A DNA stretch of 64,000 nt from an uncultured Flammeovirgaceae bacterium (GCA_913052485.1 CAJXDN010000002.1:1-64000), one strand, 5' to 3'; positions 15,098 through 25,031 are shown, numbered from the stretch's first letter. Notes: a model not told the origin generated them from the letters alone. A program made the numbers and translations.

Positions 15098-15840
15098 TTA
15101 TTATAATTAACATAATATTTTCTCTGATGTTATCAGAAAGGATAGATCAAATCAATAAATTGACAAAAGAGGCTGAAATCGCATTTAAAAACGAAGATTT
15201 TGCCGAGACTATTGAAAAATACGAATTACTAATAGATTCATTTGATTTTTCCAATGAACAAGTATATTTAAACTTGGCACACTCACATTTATTATCGAAA
15301 GATACTTTAAAAGCCATTGAAAATTACAACTTTGCATCTCTTGCAGATAAATCTGAAATTAAATCAATAGCACTTCAGCAACTTGGAAATATTAGCGAGA
15401 AAAATAATAAACTCGAGGATGCATTAAACTTTTATAAGGCATCAATTATTGCAGATACCAAGAATAATGACTCAAAATATAATTATGAGCTTGTAAAGAA
15501 GAAATTAAATAATAAAAAAGACCAGAAACAAAATAATAAAAATAATAAGTCTCAAAACGAAAAAAATAAAGACTCTTCAGAATCTAAAAAGAATGATAAT
15601 AAAAGCCAAGATGATAAGAATAATAAAAAAGATAGCGAAGAAAAAAAAAGTGAGAATAAAGAAAATAATTCCAGTAAAAGTAATGAGGAATCATTAGAGG
15701 AAAAACTCAAAAAAATAAATATGAGTAAGAAGAAGGCAGAGATGATATTAGATGCACTCAACAATAATGAGTTCCAATATATTCAGCAGTTAAAAAGAAA
15801 ATCAAAAAAGAAATTAGATAAAAATAAACCCGACTGGTAA
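15094..15840 (+). CDS. batC: TPR protein, BatC type
   Basis: 248 residues: a short hydrophobic start, TPR-like helices (about 15-135, including EIAFKNEDFAETIEKYELL and QQLGNISEKNNKLEDALNFYKAS), then an extreme Lys/Asn/Glu/Ser low-complexity stretch (about 138-205) and a short helical end (KKAEMILDALNNNEFQYIQQLKRK). The end matches the BatC C-terminal pattern as I recall it. It overlaps batB by 4 nt and purC by 1 nt. Confidence 0.75.
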   Translation: MIIIINIIFSLMLSERIDQINKLTKEAEIAFKNEDFAETIEKYELLIDSFDFSNEQVYLNLAHSHLLSKDTLKAIENYNFASLADKSEIKSIALQQLGNISEKNNKLEDALNFYKASIIADTKNNDSKYNYELVKKKLNNKKDQKQNNKNNKSQNEKNKDSSESKKNDNKSQDDKNNKKDSEEKKSENKENNSSKSNEESLEEKLKKINMSKKKAEMILDALNNNEFQYIQQLKRKSKKKLDKNKPDW

Positions 15841-16775
15841 TGGTTAATTCTATATTTGAAACGGACTTTAATTTCAAAGGCCTAATATCAAGATACAAGG
15901 GAAAAGTTCGAGATGTCTATCATTTTAAAGATAAACTTGTTATGGTTGTAACTGATAGATTAAGTGCTTTTGATGTTGTCCTACCTAAACCGATACCATA
16001 TAAGGGGCAAATTCTTAATCAAATTGCAGAAAAATTCTTAAAAATAACAGAAGATATCGTCCCAAACTGGGTCGAAAATGTACCAGATCCAAACGTTACA
16101 ATTGGGAAAAAATGTGATACTTTCCCTGTAGAGATGGTGATAAGGGGTTATCTAACTGGCCACGCCTGGAGGGAATATAAAAATGGTAAGAGAGAAATCT
16201 GTGGAGAAAAGATGCCAGACGGAATGAGGGAACATGATAAATTTCCAGAGCCAATAATTACTCCTACAACAAAGGCAAAATTTGGACATGATTTAGATAT
16301 TTCTAAAGATGAGATCATATCCTCAAAAATTGTAAAAAAGAAAGATTATGATCAACTCGAAAAATATACAAAATTATTATATGCAAAAGGGTGTGAATAC
16401 GCAAACTCAAAAAATTTAATTTTAGTTGATACTAAATATGAATTTGGTAAAATAGATAAAGAAATTACTTTAATTGATGAAATTCATACCCCTGACTCCT
16501 CAAGATACTTCTATGCTGACACTTACAAGGAACTACAAAAAAATAATCAAAACCAGAGACAACTCTCAAAAGAGTTTGTAAGAGAGTGGCTCATAAGTAA
16601 TGGATTCCAAGGAAAAGATGGTCAAGAAATCCCAGAAATGACTGATAAAAAAATAAAATCAATCTCTGAAAGATATATTGAACTCTATGAAAATATTATC
16701 GGAGAAAAGTTTTTTAAAAGAAATACTGAAAATATGTTGAATGATATAAAATCGAATATTAAAATTGCATTATGA
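15840..16775 (+). CDS. purC: Phosphoribosylaminoimidazole-succinocarboxamide synthase (SAICAR synthase)
   Basis: 311 residues, the longer eukaryote/Bacteroidota-like size. Joins aspartate to CAIR with ATP in purine synthesis. Signatures: YKGKVRDVYHF near the start, TDRLSAFDVVLP, EMVIRGYLTGHAWREY, PTTKAKFGHD and LILVDTKYEFG. The ATG overlaps the batC stop by one base (TAATG), which suggests translational coupling. Confidence 0.96.
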   Translation: MVNSIFETDFNFKGLISRYKGKVRDVYHFKDKLVMVVTDRLSAFDVVLPKPIPYKGQILNQIAEKFLKITEDIVPNWVENVPDPNVTIGKKCDTFPVEMVIRGYLTGHAWREYKNGKREICGEKMPDGMREHDKFPEPIITPTTKAKFGHDLDISKDEIISSKIVKKKDYDQLEKYTKLLYAKGCEYANSKNLILVDTKYEFGKIDKEITLIDEIHTPDSSRYFYADTYKELQKNNQNQRQLSKEFVREWLISNGFQGKDGQEIPEMTDKKIKSISERYIELYENIIGEKFFKRNTENMLNDIKSNIKIAL

Positions 16776-17137
16776 AATACGAAATAGAAAAAAACGATTT
16801 GTACTATATTTTAACTCCTAAAGAAGAGAAAATAGATTCAGTACTTGCCCCATCTATGAAAGCTGATCTAATAACCTACGAAGTAGAGGGTGCAAAAAAT
16901 ATAATTTTAGATTTAAAAAATGTAAAATTCATGGATTCTTCTGGACTGAGTGCAATGTTAGTAGGAAATAGAACCTTCAGAGAAAAAAACTCATCTTTTA
17001 TAATTTGTAATGTCAGTGAACATATTGAAAAAGTTTTAAAAATTTCGAAACTAGATACAGTTTTAGATATTTTACCTTCACTGCAAGAATCTATTGACTC
17101 CATTCAACTCGATGAAATCGAAAAAGGTATGAATTAA
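16772..17137 (+). CDS. STAS-domain protein, anti-sigma-factor antagonist type
   Basis: 121 residues forming one STAS domain, with the phosphorylation-site motif FMDSSGLSAML (serines 56-57) and NIILDLKNV before it. In SpoIIAA-like proteins, phosphorylation of this serine controls binding to an anti-sigma kinase. It overlaps purC by 4 nt (ATGA). No kinase or phosphatase partner is adjacent. Confidence 0.85.
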   Translation: MKYEIEKNDLYYILTPKEEKIDSVLAPSMKADLITYEVEGAKNIILDLKNVKFMDSSGLSAMLVGNRTFREKNSSFIICNVSEHIEKVLKISKLDTVLDILPSLQESIDSIQLDEIEKGMN

Positions 17138-17146
17138 AGTTATTAA

Positions 17147-17902
17147 ATGAACCGCTTTGATTCAGAAGAGAGAAAAAAATTAAATAAAATATTTGTTGTC
17201 CTTTCGGGTGTTTTTATCACTAACGCAATAATAGCTGAAATTCTTGGCACTAAAATCTTTGATGTTTCTTTATATAAACAGTTTAGTTTATCTGTTGGGG
17301 TAATAATTTGGCCCGTAGTTTTTATTAGTACTGATATTATTAATGAGTATTTTGGTAAAAAGGGAGTTAAGAGGGTAAGCTACTTTACCATTTTACTCGT
17401 AATTTATGTATTTATTGTAATTTTTCTCTCAACAAAACTTACACCAAACTCTTATTGGCTAGATATTAACAAGACAGATGCAGATGGGAATCCATTTAAT
17501 ATTAATTTTGCATATAATGTAATATTTCTTCAAAGTACTGGAATTATTGTAGGTTCAGTAGTTGCTTTTTTAATTGCTCAGTTACTAGATGTATTTATTT
17601 TTCAAAAAATTAAGAAAATTACAAAGGGAAAATTAATATGGTTGAGAGCAACAGGATCAACCTTAATTTCACAACTCATTGATAGCTTTGTTGTACTAAT
17701 AATTGCTTTTTATTTTCTCGCTCCAGACGGTAAGTCCTGGGAGATAAATCAGATTCTAAGTGTTGGTGTTGATAACTATACCTTTAAATTTTTTGTGGCA
17801 ATATTAATAACTCCGATGATATATTTATCTCATTTTACTATTGATAATTACCTTGGTAAGGAGCTTGCAAAAAAGGCTAAAGAGATTGCACTAAAAAATT
17901 AA
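17147..17902 (+). CDS. yhhQ: Queuosine-precursor transporter (YhhQ/VUT family)
   Basis: 251 residues and about six membrane segments. The motif VVFISTDIINEYFGKKGVKRVSYF is the recognisable core of the YhhQ (VUT_1) family, which imports queuosine precursors such as preQ0. The later segment GSTLISQLIDSFVVLIIAF also fits. It lies 9 nt after the STAS gene in the same run. Confidence 0.88.
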   Translation: MNRFDSEERKKLNKIFVVLSGVFITNAIIAEILGTKIFDVSLYKQFSLSVGVIIWPVVFISTDIINEYFGKKGVKRVSYFTILLVIYVFIVIFLSTKLTPNSYWLDINKTDADGNPFNINFAYNVIFLQSTGIIVGSVVAFLIAQLLDVFIFQKIKKITKGKLIWLRATGSTLISQLIDSFVVLIIAFYFLAPDGKSWEINQILSVGVDNYTFKFFVAILITPMIYLSHFTIDNYLGKELAKKAKEIALKN

Positions 17903-17918
17903 ATTTTATATTTACACT

Positions 17919-18161
17919 ATGAAAAGTACGTTTAGATTAATTTACAAATTCTTAGGGTTCATATTTTTATTTTTTTTACTGGGTACACTATTTGTATTTA
18001 TTGAAACTGTTATGATTGAAAATAATACTCAATCTTTCATAGATGAATCTGGTATTTTACAGAACAAATACGAAAAAAGTTTAATTCCTATAATAGCTTC
18101 TCTGGTCTGTTCTTATCTAATAATTTTTCAGATACCTTGGTTCAAAAAAAAGGAAATTTAG
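17919..18161 (+). CDS. Small membrane protein, unknown
   Basis: 80 residues: helix near 11-29, a polar loop (IENNTQSFIDESGILQNKYEKS), helix near 55-72 and a Lys-rich end. Last gene of the plus-strand run from batB; its stop overlaps the convergent methyltransferase gene by 4 nt. Family not recognised. Confidence 0.6.
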   Translation: MKSTFRLIYKFLGFIFLFFLLGTLFVFIETVMIENNTQSFIDESGILQNKYEKSLIPIIASLVCSYLIIFQIPWFKKKEI

Positions 18162-18889
18162 CTGTTTAAAAGATTATCTAGAATAATACCTGTAGATACT
18201 GATACATTTAACGACTCTGCATCACCAAGCTTTTTAATACTTATCCAACTATCTACATAAGGTTCAAGTTGTTTACTTATCCCCCTTGACTCATTACCAA
18301 ATAAAATAATACCTTTCTTAAAATTTTTAGGAGTTACAAGTTTATTTTGATCCGATGTCGTTCCAATAATACTACAATTATTAGAGAAAACTTTTTCTAA
18401 GTCCTGATAAAAGACATTAACTCTTGTAAAAGAACCCATACTTGACTGAATAACTTTTGGATTGTATAAATCAACACAATCTTTGGAACATATTATATTT
18501 TGAATGCCGAACCAGTCAGCATTTCTAATTATAGTACCAAAATTTCCTGGATCGTTTAGTGAATCTAAAGCGATAGATACTTTACCTAATTTCTTAAATG
18601 AAAAATCTTTTGATACAGATTTTACAACACAGAAACCATCCCTATTATTTTTCAATAGACTAAAATTATTGATATTATATTCATCTAAAACATAAACATT
18701 GTTTATATCGAAAGAATTCTTATATTTTTCGAATATTTTTTTTGAAACTACTGTAAATATCACATTATATGATGAGTTTAATACTTCTAAAATACCTTTA
18801 ATCCCCTCAACTAAAAAAAGATTTAATTCATCTCGTGTCTTCTTATATTTAAGTGATTTTATTAATTTAAGTTTTGCTTTAGATATCAT
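18158..18889 (-). CDS. SpoU/TrmH-family RNA 2'-O-methyltransferase
   Basis: 243 residues. The N-terminal RNA-binding part (KTRDELNLFLVEGIKGI) is followed by the three knotted SPOUT motifs: NDPGNFGTIIRNADWFG (112-128), GIILFGNESRGIS and ESLNVSVSTGIIL. It transfers a methyl group from SAM to rRNA or tRNA ribose; the exact target (RlmB, TrmH or other) cannot be assigned. Confidence 0.9.
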   Translation of the reverse strand: MISKAKLKLIKSLKYKKTRDELNLFLVEGIKGILEVLNSSYNVIFTVVSKKIFEKYKNSFDINNVYVLDEYNINNFSLLKNNRDGFCVVKSVSKDFSFKKLGKVSIALDSLNDPGNFGTIIRNADWFGIQNIICSKDCVDLYNPKVIQSSMGSFTRVNVFYQDLEKVFSNNCSIIGTTSDQNKLVTPKNFKKGIILFGNESRGISKQLEPYVDSWISIKKLGDAESLNVSVSTGIILDNLLNS

Positions 18890-18918
18890 TTCTAAATTTT
18901 AAATTAAATTTAATCATA

Positions 18919-19461
18919 TTGTTACAACATATTGAAAATATAGATAGAGAGATCACTATTACCGTAAATAATTTGTCTCATAATTATTTAGATTATATCA
19001 TGATTTTTTTAAGTAATAAATATGTTTGGATACCTCTCTACATTTACCTTATTTTCTTATTATGGAAATATGATAAGAAAAATTTTATAATAAATATTGT
19101 TATTTGTTCAGGTGCAGTTATAATTGCTGACTTTATAACAAGCTCTCTTATGAAGCCTTATTTTGAAAGACTGAGGCCATGTCAAGACAATTCAATGTTA
19201 GATTTAATTAACGTTGTTTCTGGATGTGGAAAAAAGTTTAGTTTTGCATCATCACACGCTTCAACTACCTTCTCATTAGCTACTATTTTCTTTTATGTAA
19301 CCAAGGGTGATATTAAACTTCTTTTTTTATGGAGTTTCTTAATTGGATATAGCAGAATTTATTTAGGAGTTCATTACTTTTTGGATGTTATTATTGGATT
19401 TTTGGTGGGCTTTTTAACTTCAGTGGTAATTTATCGTATATCAAAGAAATATTTAGCTTGA
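18919..19461 (+). CDS. PAP2-family membrane phosphatase
   Basis: 180 residues from a TTG (no ATG before residue 28). Five or six membrane helices with the three PAP2 motifs: KPYFERLRP (79-87), SSHAS (111-115) and SRIYLGVHYFLD (145-156), including the catalytic histidines 113 and 152. Hydrolyses lipid phosphates such as undecaprenyl diphosphate or phosphatidylglycerol phosphate at the membrane. It overlaps the SCO1 gene by 4 nt. Confidence 0.88.
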   Translation: MLQHIENIDREITITVNNLSHNYLDYIMIFLSNKYVWIPLYIYLIFLLWKYDKKNFIINIVICSGAVIIADFITSSLMKPYFERLRPCQDNSMLDLINVVSGCGKKFSFASSHASTTFSLATIFFYVTKGDIKLLFLWSFLIGYSRIYLGVHYFLDVIIGFLVGFLTSVVIYRISKKYLA

Positions 19462-20087
19462 AATTTTTTCCATTTTACATATTAATTCTACTCTTTTCAT
19501 GTAATAATTATACAAAAACATTACCAATTTACGGTAGACCAGAAATAGTAGAGAATAAAACTGATAATGATATCAGTTATGATACAATTCCTCACTCAGT
19601 TGAAGATTTTCAATTCTTAAACCAGGACAGCATGATTGTTACTAACTCAACCTTTAGTAATTCGATTTATGTAGCTGACTTTTTTTTCACAACATGTCCT
19701 ACAATATGTCCTATTATGAAAAATAATATGATAAAAGTATATGAAAAGTACATTGATAATTCGAAGGTTAAATATCTTTCACATACTATTAACCCATTAT
19801 ATGATAATGTTGAGATTCTATCTAGGTACTCTGAAAGACTAGATGTTGACTCTAATATTTGGCATTTTGTTACTGGAGACTTAGATGAAATATATGATAT
19901 TGCTAAAAGTAGCTACATGGTAACTGCGATAGAAGATAAAAATGAACCGGGGGGCTTTCTACATAGTGGCGTGTTCTTACTAGTTGATAATAATAGGAAT
20001 ATTAGAGGTGTATATGATGGTACCGATATATCAGAAGTTAATAGATTAATTAATGAAATAGAGGTTTTACTAGAAACTACCTCTTAA
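19458..20087 (+). CDS. SCO1/SenC-family copper chaperone lipoprotein
   Basis: 209 residues from a TTG that overlaps the PAP2 stop (TTGA). Lipobox LLFSC (Cys15). Thioredoxin fold with the copper-binding TTCPTICP (Cys80, Cys84) and His169 in GGFLHSG, the three SCO ligands. Delivers or reduces copper for cytochrome oxidase assembly in the periplasm. The 3' end overlaps the convergent riboflavin synthase gene by 11 nt. Confidence 0.92.
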   Translation: MKFFPFYILILLFSCNNYTKTLPIYGRPEIVENKTDNDISYDTIPHSVEDFQFLNQDSMIVTNSTFSNSIYVADFFFTTCPTICPIMKNNMIKVYEKYIDNSKVKYLSHTINPLYDNVEILSRYSERLDVDSNIWHFVTGDLDEIYDIAKSSYMVTAIEDKNEPGGFLHSGVFLLVDNNRNIRGVYDGTDISEVNRLINEIEVLLETTS

Positions 20088-20661
20088 TCATCTTACTAAT
20101 ATATTTACCTACTAAGTCAAATTCAAGATTTACAAAATCACCACGTTCTATTAGATTAAAATTTGTTTTGTTGTAGGTGTGGGGAATAATTGCGACAGAA
20201 AACGTATTGTTTTTTATATCGAAACAAGTCAAGCTCACTCCATTAATGCATATGCTACCCTTCTCTATTAAATAGTTCAAAAAACTAGCGGAAAACCTAA
20301 ATCTATATATCCAGCTATTTTTCTCATCAAGTTTATCAATACATTCAGCTGTATCGTCAACATGTCCCTGAACTAAATGACCATCGATTCTACCACCCAT
20401 TTTCATACTTCTTTCTAGATTAACTAATGAGCCAACCTCTAATCTTGAAAAATTTGATTTTTTTAGACTCTCTTTTATAACGGTTACCGAATGATTTTTT
20501 TTATTACAATTAGTTATTGTTAGACAGACACCGTTATGACTAAGACTCTCATCAATTTTTAATTCCGAACTTATAGAGCTTGAAATAATTAAATCTAAAT
20601 TATTTTTATTTTTAGTAATTGACTCGACGACACCAGTTGTTTCAATAATTCCAGTAAACAT
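20077..20661 (-). CDS. ribE: Riboflavin synthase, alpha subunit
   Basis: 194 residues with two lumazine-binding halves: MFTGIIETTGVVESI at the start, NGVCLTI, and the second-half GRIDGHLVQGHVDDTAE and SICINGVSLTCFDI. Dismutates two 6,7-dimethyl-8-ribityllumazine molecules to riboflavin. Monocistronic. Confidence 0.95.
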   Translation of the reverse strand: MFTGIIETTGVVESITKNKNNLDLIISSSISSELKIDESLSHNGVCLTITNCNKKNHSVTVIKESLKKSNFSRLEVGSLVNLERSMKMGGRIDGHLVQGHVDDTAECIDKLDEKNSWIYRFRFSASFLNYLIEKGSICINGVSLTCFDIKNNTFSVAIIPHTYNKTNFNLIERGDFVNLEFDLVGKYISKMIKR

Positions 20662-20683
20662 TTTTTTAAATAATATTACTTTG

Positions 20684-20691
20684 CAAAAGTA
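20684..20691 (-). promoter_or_regulatory. -7 promoter box of ribE
   Basis: TACTTTTG on the minus strand, an exact TAnnTTTG match, 22 nt before the ATG. No FMN riboswitch fold fits in the 61-nt divergent gap, so riboswitch control can be excluded at this position. Confidence 0.35.
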
Positions 20692-20722
20692 AAAGTTAAA
20701 TTTGTGAGAAAAAATTTAATTC

Positions 20723-21238
20723 ATGAAAGATAAAAAAATTAACTGTAGTGATACTAAAGTTAGTATCAGCGAAATGGTATTACCAAATCACACCAATAAT
20801 TTAAATACTTTATTTGGAGGGAAGTTAATGTATTGGATGGATATGGCAGCTGGAATATGTGCATATAAGAATACCAAAAAAATTGCAGTTACAGCATCGG
20901 TTGATAATATATCTTTTAAGTCTCCAGTATATAAAGGTGATATTGTAACAATTAATGCTTTCATAACAAGAGTTTTTAATTCCTCAATGGAGATTTTTCT
21001 AGAGGTCACTACTCAGAATAGAAAAACAGGAGAGTCAATAGTTAGTAATAATGCATTTTTTACATTTGTTACACTAGATAAAAATAGCAAGCCGGTAAAA
21101 TCAATAGAAGTAAAACCTAAAACAGATGAGGAAATTAAGTTATATGATGGAGCGCTCAGAAGAAGACAGCTCAGATTGATTTTAGCTGGTAAGATGAAGC
21201 CTGAAGAAGCTGAGGAATTAAAATCTATATTTAATTAA
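20723..21238 (+). CDS. Acyl-CoA thioesterase (hotdog fold, YciA/ACOT type)
   Basis: 171 residues. MVLPNHTNNLNTLFGGKLMYWMDMAAGICAYKN is the hotdog active-site region, with Asn and Asp positions of the YciA/BACH group, and SVDNISFKSPVYKGDIV follows. Hydrolyses medium- or long-chain acyl-CoA. The C-terminus is Lys/Glu-rich. Its last 8 nt overlap the convergent TlpA-like gene. Confidence 0.88.
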   Translation: MKDKKINCSDTKVSISEMVLPNHTNNLNTLFGGKLMYWMDMAAGICAYKNTKKIAVTASVDNISFKSPVYKGDIVTINAFITRVFNSSMEIFLEVTTQNRKTGESIVSNNAFFTFVTLDKNSKPVKSIEVKPKTDEEIKLYDGALRRRQLRLILAGKMKPEEAEELKSIFN

Positions 21239-22346
21239 AAATCTGATCTAACTTATTAAATAAATTAGGTCCTCTCAGCTCATTGTTTTTTGCAATGATT
21301 TTACCGCTAGGATCCAGTAGAAAAACACTAGGAATTCTATCAATATTGTAAAGAATGGCTGCCTCTGATTGATAATATTTTAGATCGGAAACATTTATCC
21401 ATGGAAGTTTATCTTGTTTGATACCCCTAACCCAGTCATCTCTAGTCCTGTCAAGTGATACTTGATAGATCTCAAATCCTTTATCTTTAAATAAATTATA
21501 ATTTCTGACAATATTTGGGTTTTCCTCCCTACATGGCCTACACCATGCAGCCCAAAAATCTAATAGTACATACTCACCTCTTAGAGAAGATAAAGGTATT
21601 GGATTTCCAGTAGTATCATTTAAAATAATTTCTGGGGCTATACTTCCAACCGATACAGCTTTTAACTTAAGAAGGTTTTCTTCAAATTTTTTGAAGTAAG
21701 AGTTGGAACTAAATTCATCATAATATCTAGAGTATATTGTTTCCCAAAAATTGATATTTTCTCCTATGGGCAAATAACTTGCTGATACGATAACTGCTAA
21801 TGAATTATCTAACTCCTTTAAAAATTCTTTTAGATATATTTCAAATTGATTTTTTTTAAAAGAGGCTTCTTCTCTGAGACTATTTATTTTTGAGATATCT
21901 TCTTCCTGACTAGCATCAAAAAAAGCTCTATTTAATTCTCTTACCTCGTCTCGATATAATCTTATTTCCTCTCCAATTTTATTTAGAATATCTGTATCAT
22001 CAGAACCTTCAATTTTATAACTAAAATTTGATGGTTCATTATCAATATTGATATTTATATCACTTCTGTTAAGAATTAAATCTATACTACTTTTTCCTAA
22101 CACATCAAGCCTATATAAAGACGCTTCACTATTAAAAACAATAAATTCTAACTTTTTTTCAATAAAATTTGCGTTCTGAAGAAGTTCAATTGAGTAATCA
22201 GAATTGACTTTCTGCAATCTCACCTCCCCATTATTATTTTCCCCTTCTATATTAATTGTTATAGTTAATTCATTAGATGAATCATATGAAGTATTACACG
22301 ACTGAAATAAAATCAATATAAGTGAGAATATTATTAAATTTCTCAT
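21231..22346 (-). CDS. TlpA/ResA-like thiol-disulfide oxidoreductase lipoprotein with DUF4369-like N-terminus
   Basis: 371 residues; lipobox FQSC (Cys17). Residues about 26-115 form a beta-rich DUF4369-like domain, a helical linker follows, and a thioredoxin domain starts near 233 with FWAAWCRPCREENP (Cys269, Cys272). This combination is typical of Bacteroidota periplasmic reductases. It ends LFNKLDQIF; 54 nt separate it from alaS. Confidence 0.88.
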   Translation of the reverse strand: MRNLIIFSLILILFQSCNTSYDSSNELTITINIEGENNNGEVRLQKVNSDYSIELLQNANFIEKKLEFIVFNSEASLYRLDVLGKSSIDLILNRSDININIDNEPSNFSYKIEGSDDTDILNKIGEEIRLYRDEVRELNRAFFDASQEEDISKINSLREEASFKKNQFEIYLKEFLKELDNSLAVIVSASYLPIGENINFWETIYSRYYDEFSSNSYFKKFEENLLKLKAVSVGSIAPEIILNDTTGNPIPLSSLRGEYVLLDFWAAWCRPCREENPNIVRNYNLFKDKGFEIYQVSLDRTRDDWVRGIKQDKLPWINVSDLKYYQSEAAILYNIDRIPSVFLLDPSGKIIAKNNELRGPNLFNKLDQIFN

Positions 22347-22400
22347 AACATAAGCTTGCTGGAAAAGATTTACAATATCTATCTGGAACGTATAAAAATA

Positions 22401-25031
22401 TTAATTGTTCAAAGCCTTAGCAAAATAGATTTTCCCTTCTTCTCTAACCTTTGATAACCCATCTAAAAAATTTCCACCTGCTGTTGAAAGGAAATTTTGA
22501 CCACCGCCTGATCCCTTAATTTTTTCAGATAAATTTTTAATAATATTTCTCGCGTCAAGATTAGACTCATTAGTTAAATTTTTAGATATTAATAAAACAA
22601 TATAGGGTTTTGACTCAGTCTCAACTGTAGCTAAAAAAACTAAATTTTTTAATTCTCTGTCTAGCTCAAAAGCAATTTGCTTTACAAAATCAATACCTTC
22701 CTCTTTGAAATGATCTATGATAAGACTTTTGTCTTTGATCTTATTTAAATTATTAATTAGTTTTTCTTTATATGTTTTCTTTCTAATTAAATCCATTTTA
22801 CCTAACCTATCCTCAAGAGATTTATTTTTGTTAATCAGGTTTTTAATAGAGTCCAAAATATTATTGGTTTTAAGTAGGTCCTTTATAAATTTTAAGCTAG
22901 ATGATTCATTATCAGAAAAATTTAATAATTCTAAAGATGTTAAAGCTTCTACTCTTCTCACACCTGATGATATTGAACTTTCAGAAATTATTTTAAATAA
23001 TCCTATCTCTGATGTTGTGCTTACATGCGTACCTCCACATAGTTCAACTGAGAATTTGTTATCAATTGTAACAACTCTGACTTTATCACCATACTTTTCT
23101 CCAAACAGAGCTGTAGCTCCCATTTTTTTTGCTTTTACAATAGGGACATTTTCTAATATCTCAATATCAATATTTTGAAAAATTTTATTATTAACTATCT
23201 CATTTATATTTTTTAATTCGTTGGCTGAAAGCTTTGAGAAATGAGAAAAATCAAATCTCAATATATTATCATTAACAAGTGAGCCCTTCTGGACAACGTG
23301 ATCACCTAAAATTTCTCTAAGTGCTGAATGTAAGAGATGTGTGGCAGTATGATTTTTTGATATAAGTTTTCTTCTAAATACATTAATTTTTGCAGTGAAA
23401 GTATCACTTAAATTATCCGGTAATTTATCAACTAAATGTATTATGAGATCATTCTCCTTAAAAGTATTTAAAACATTTACCTGGCTATTTTCTCCCTTTA
23501 ATTTTCCGATATCTCCTACTTGTCCACCAGATTCAGGATAAAAAGGTGTTTTATCCAGAACTACATGAAATTTAGTTTTATTATCAATTTTAACTTCTCT
23601 ATATTTTAAAATTTTTGATTCAGAAATTAAGGAACTGTAACCAATAAACTTTGAATGATTATTATCAATTAAATTGACCCAATCATCGGAATAACTCTGA
23701 GAACTACTTCTAGATCTGTCTCTTTGCTTGTTAAGTAATTTATTAAAATCAGACTTATTTAATATTAAATTATTTTCCCTAGCTATTAATTCTGTCAAAT
23801 CGTAAGGAAAACCATAGGTGTCGTACAACTCAAAAACTAACTCTCCCGGAATCTCATCATTATCTTTTAAATTGGTTTTAATATCATTAATTTTTTTTAA
23901 TCCTTTCTCGAGGGTTTTTAGAAATGTTTTCTCTTCCTCTAAAATAACTTTTAAAATAAAACTTTCTTGATCTTCCAGATTTTCGAATATGTCTTTATAG
24001 TCGCTAATTACTGATTTAGCAAGGACATGAAGAAATGGTGACTTCAGTTCTAAAGATGAAAAACCATATCGAACTGCTCTCCTTAAAATTCTTCTTACTA
24101 CATAGCCAGACTTATTATTTGAGGGTATTACTCCGTCAGATATTGTAAAAACAATTGCTCTTATGTGGTCAGATATAACCCTTAAAGCAATATCTTTTTT
24201 TTCATTATCACCATAGTTAATTTTAGAGATTTTGGATAGAGAAGAAATAATATTCATAAACAAATCAGTGTCATAGGTGGATTTTAAGCCATCTATTGCC
24301 ATCGATAACCTTTCAAGTCCCATTCCGGTGTCTACATGTTTATTAGGAAGAGGCTCTAAAGAACCATTTTTTTTCCTATTGAATTCAATAAATACTAGGT
24401 TCCATATCTCTATCACCTCAGGGTGGTCTTTGTTTATAAGATCTTTTGTAGGTGTCTTTACCATTTCTTCTGATGATCTGAGGTCAATATGAATTTCAGA
24501 GCATGGACCACAGGGTCCCACATCACCCATTTCCCAGAAATTATCACTTTTTGACCCATCTATAATTTTAGAGTGATCAACGATTTTATTCCATAATTTT
24601 GCTGCTTCATCGTCTCTATCCAAATTATCTTTACTGTCTCCACCAAATACAGTAACAAATAATCTTTTTTCATCAAGTTTATAATGATTTACTAATATGT
24701 CCCAAGCCCACTCAATTGCATCTTTTTTGAAATAATCTCCAAACGACCAGTTACCTAACATCTCAAACATAGTATGATGATATTTATCAATACCAACCTC
24801 CTCTAGGTCATTATGTTTTCCACTTACTCTAAGACATTTTTGAGTATTAGCTATTCTGACTGTAGATGGTGATTCATTTCCTAAAAAAATATTTTTAAAC
24901 TGATTCATACCGGCATTGGTAAACATCAAAGTTGGGTCATCATTAACTGTAATTGGAGCAGACTGGATAATCTTATGATTTTTACTTTTAAAGTAATCAA
25001 AAAATATATTTCTTATTTTTTTAGAGTTCAT
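22401..25031 (-). CDS. alaS: Alanyl-tRNA synthetase
   Basis: 876 residues, full length. Class II catalytic core at the start (FFKSKNHKIIQSAPITVNDDPTLMFTNAGMNQF), the editing-domain metal sites HTATHLLHSAL and CGGTHV, and a C-Ala domain with GSGGGQNFLSTAGG. Charges tRNA-Ala. Divergent from the M23 peptidase gene across 70 nt. Confidence 0.97.
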   Translation of the reverse strand: MNSKKIRNIFFDYFKSKNHKIIQSAPITVNDDPTLMFTNAGMNQFKNIFLGNESPSTVRIANTQKCLRVSGKHNDLEEVGIDKYHHTMFEMLGNWSFGDYFKKDAIEWAWDILVNHYKLDEKRLFVTVFGGDSKDNLDRDDEAAKLWNKIVDHSKIIDGSKSDNFWEMGDVGPCGPCSEIHIDLRSSEEMVKTPTKDLINKDHPEVIEIWNLVFIEFNRKKNGSLEPLPNKHVDTGMGLERLSMAIDGLKSTYDTDLFMNIISSLSKISKINYGDNEKKDIALRVISDHIRAIVFTISDGVIPSNNKSGYVVRRILRRAVRYGFSSLELKSPFLHVLAKSVISDYKDIFENLEDQESFILKVILEEEKTFLKTLEKGLKKINDIKTNLKDNDEIPGELVFELYDTYGFPYDLTELIARENNLILNKSDFNKLLNKQRDRSRSSSQSYSDDWVNLIDNNHSKFIGYSSLISESKILKYREVKIDNKTKFHVVLDKTPFYPESGGQVGDIGKLKGENSQVNVLNTFKENDLIIHLVDKLPDNLSDTFTAKINVFRRKLISKNHTATHLLHSALREILGDHVVQKGSLVNDNILRFDFSHFSKLSANELKNINEIVNNKIFQNIDIEILENVPIVKAKKMGATALFGEKYGDKVRVVTIDNKFSVELCGGTHVSTTSEIGLFKIISESSISSGVRRVEALTSLELLNFSDNESSSLKFIKDLLKTNNILDSIKNLINKNKSLEDRLGKMDLIRKKTYKEKLINNLNKIKDKSLIIDHFKEEGIDFVKQIAFELDRELKNLVFLATVETESKPYIVLLISKNLTNESNLDARNIIKNLSEKIKGSGGGQNFLSTAGGNFLDGLSKVREEGKIYFAKALNN

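Noticed and set aside
15552-15764. Minus-strand Ser/Leu/Phe-rich frame
   Set aside because: Antisense of the Lys/Asn/Glu low-complexity part of batC.
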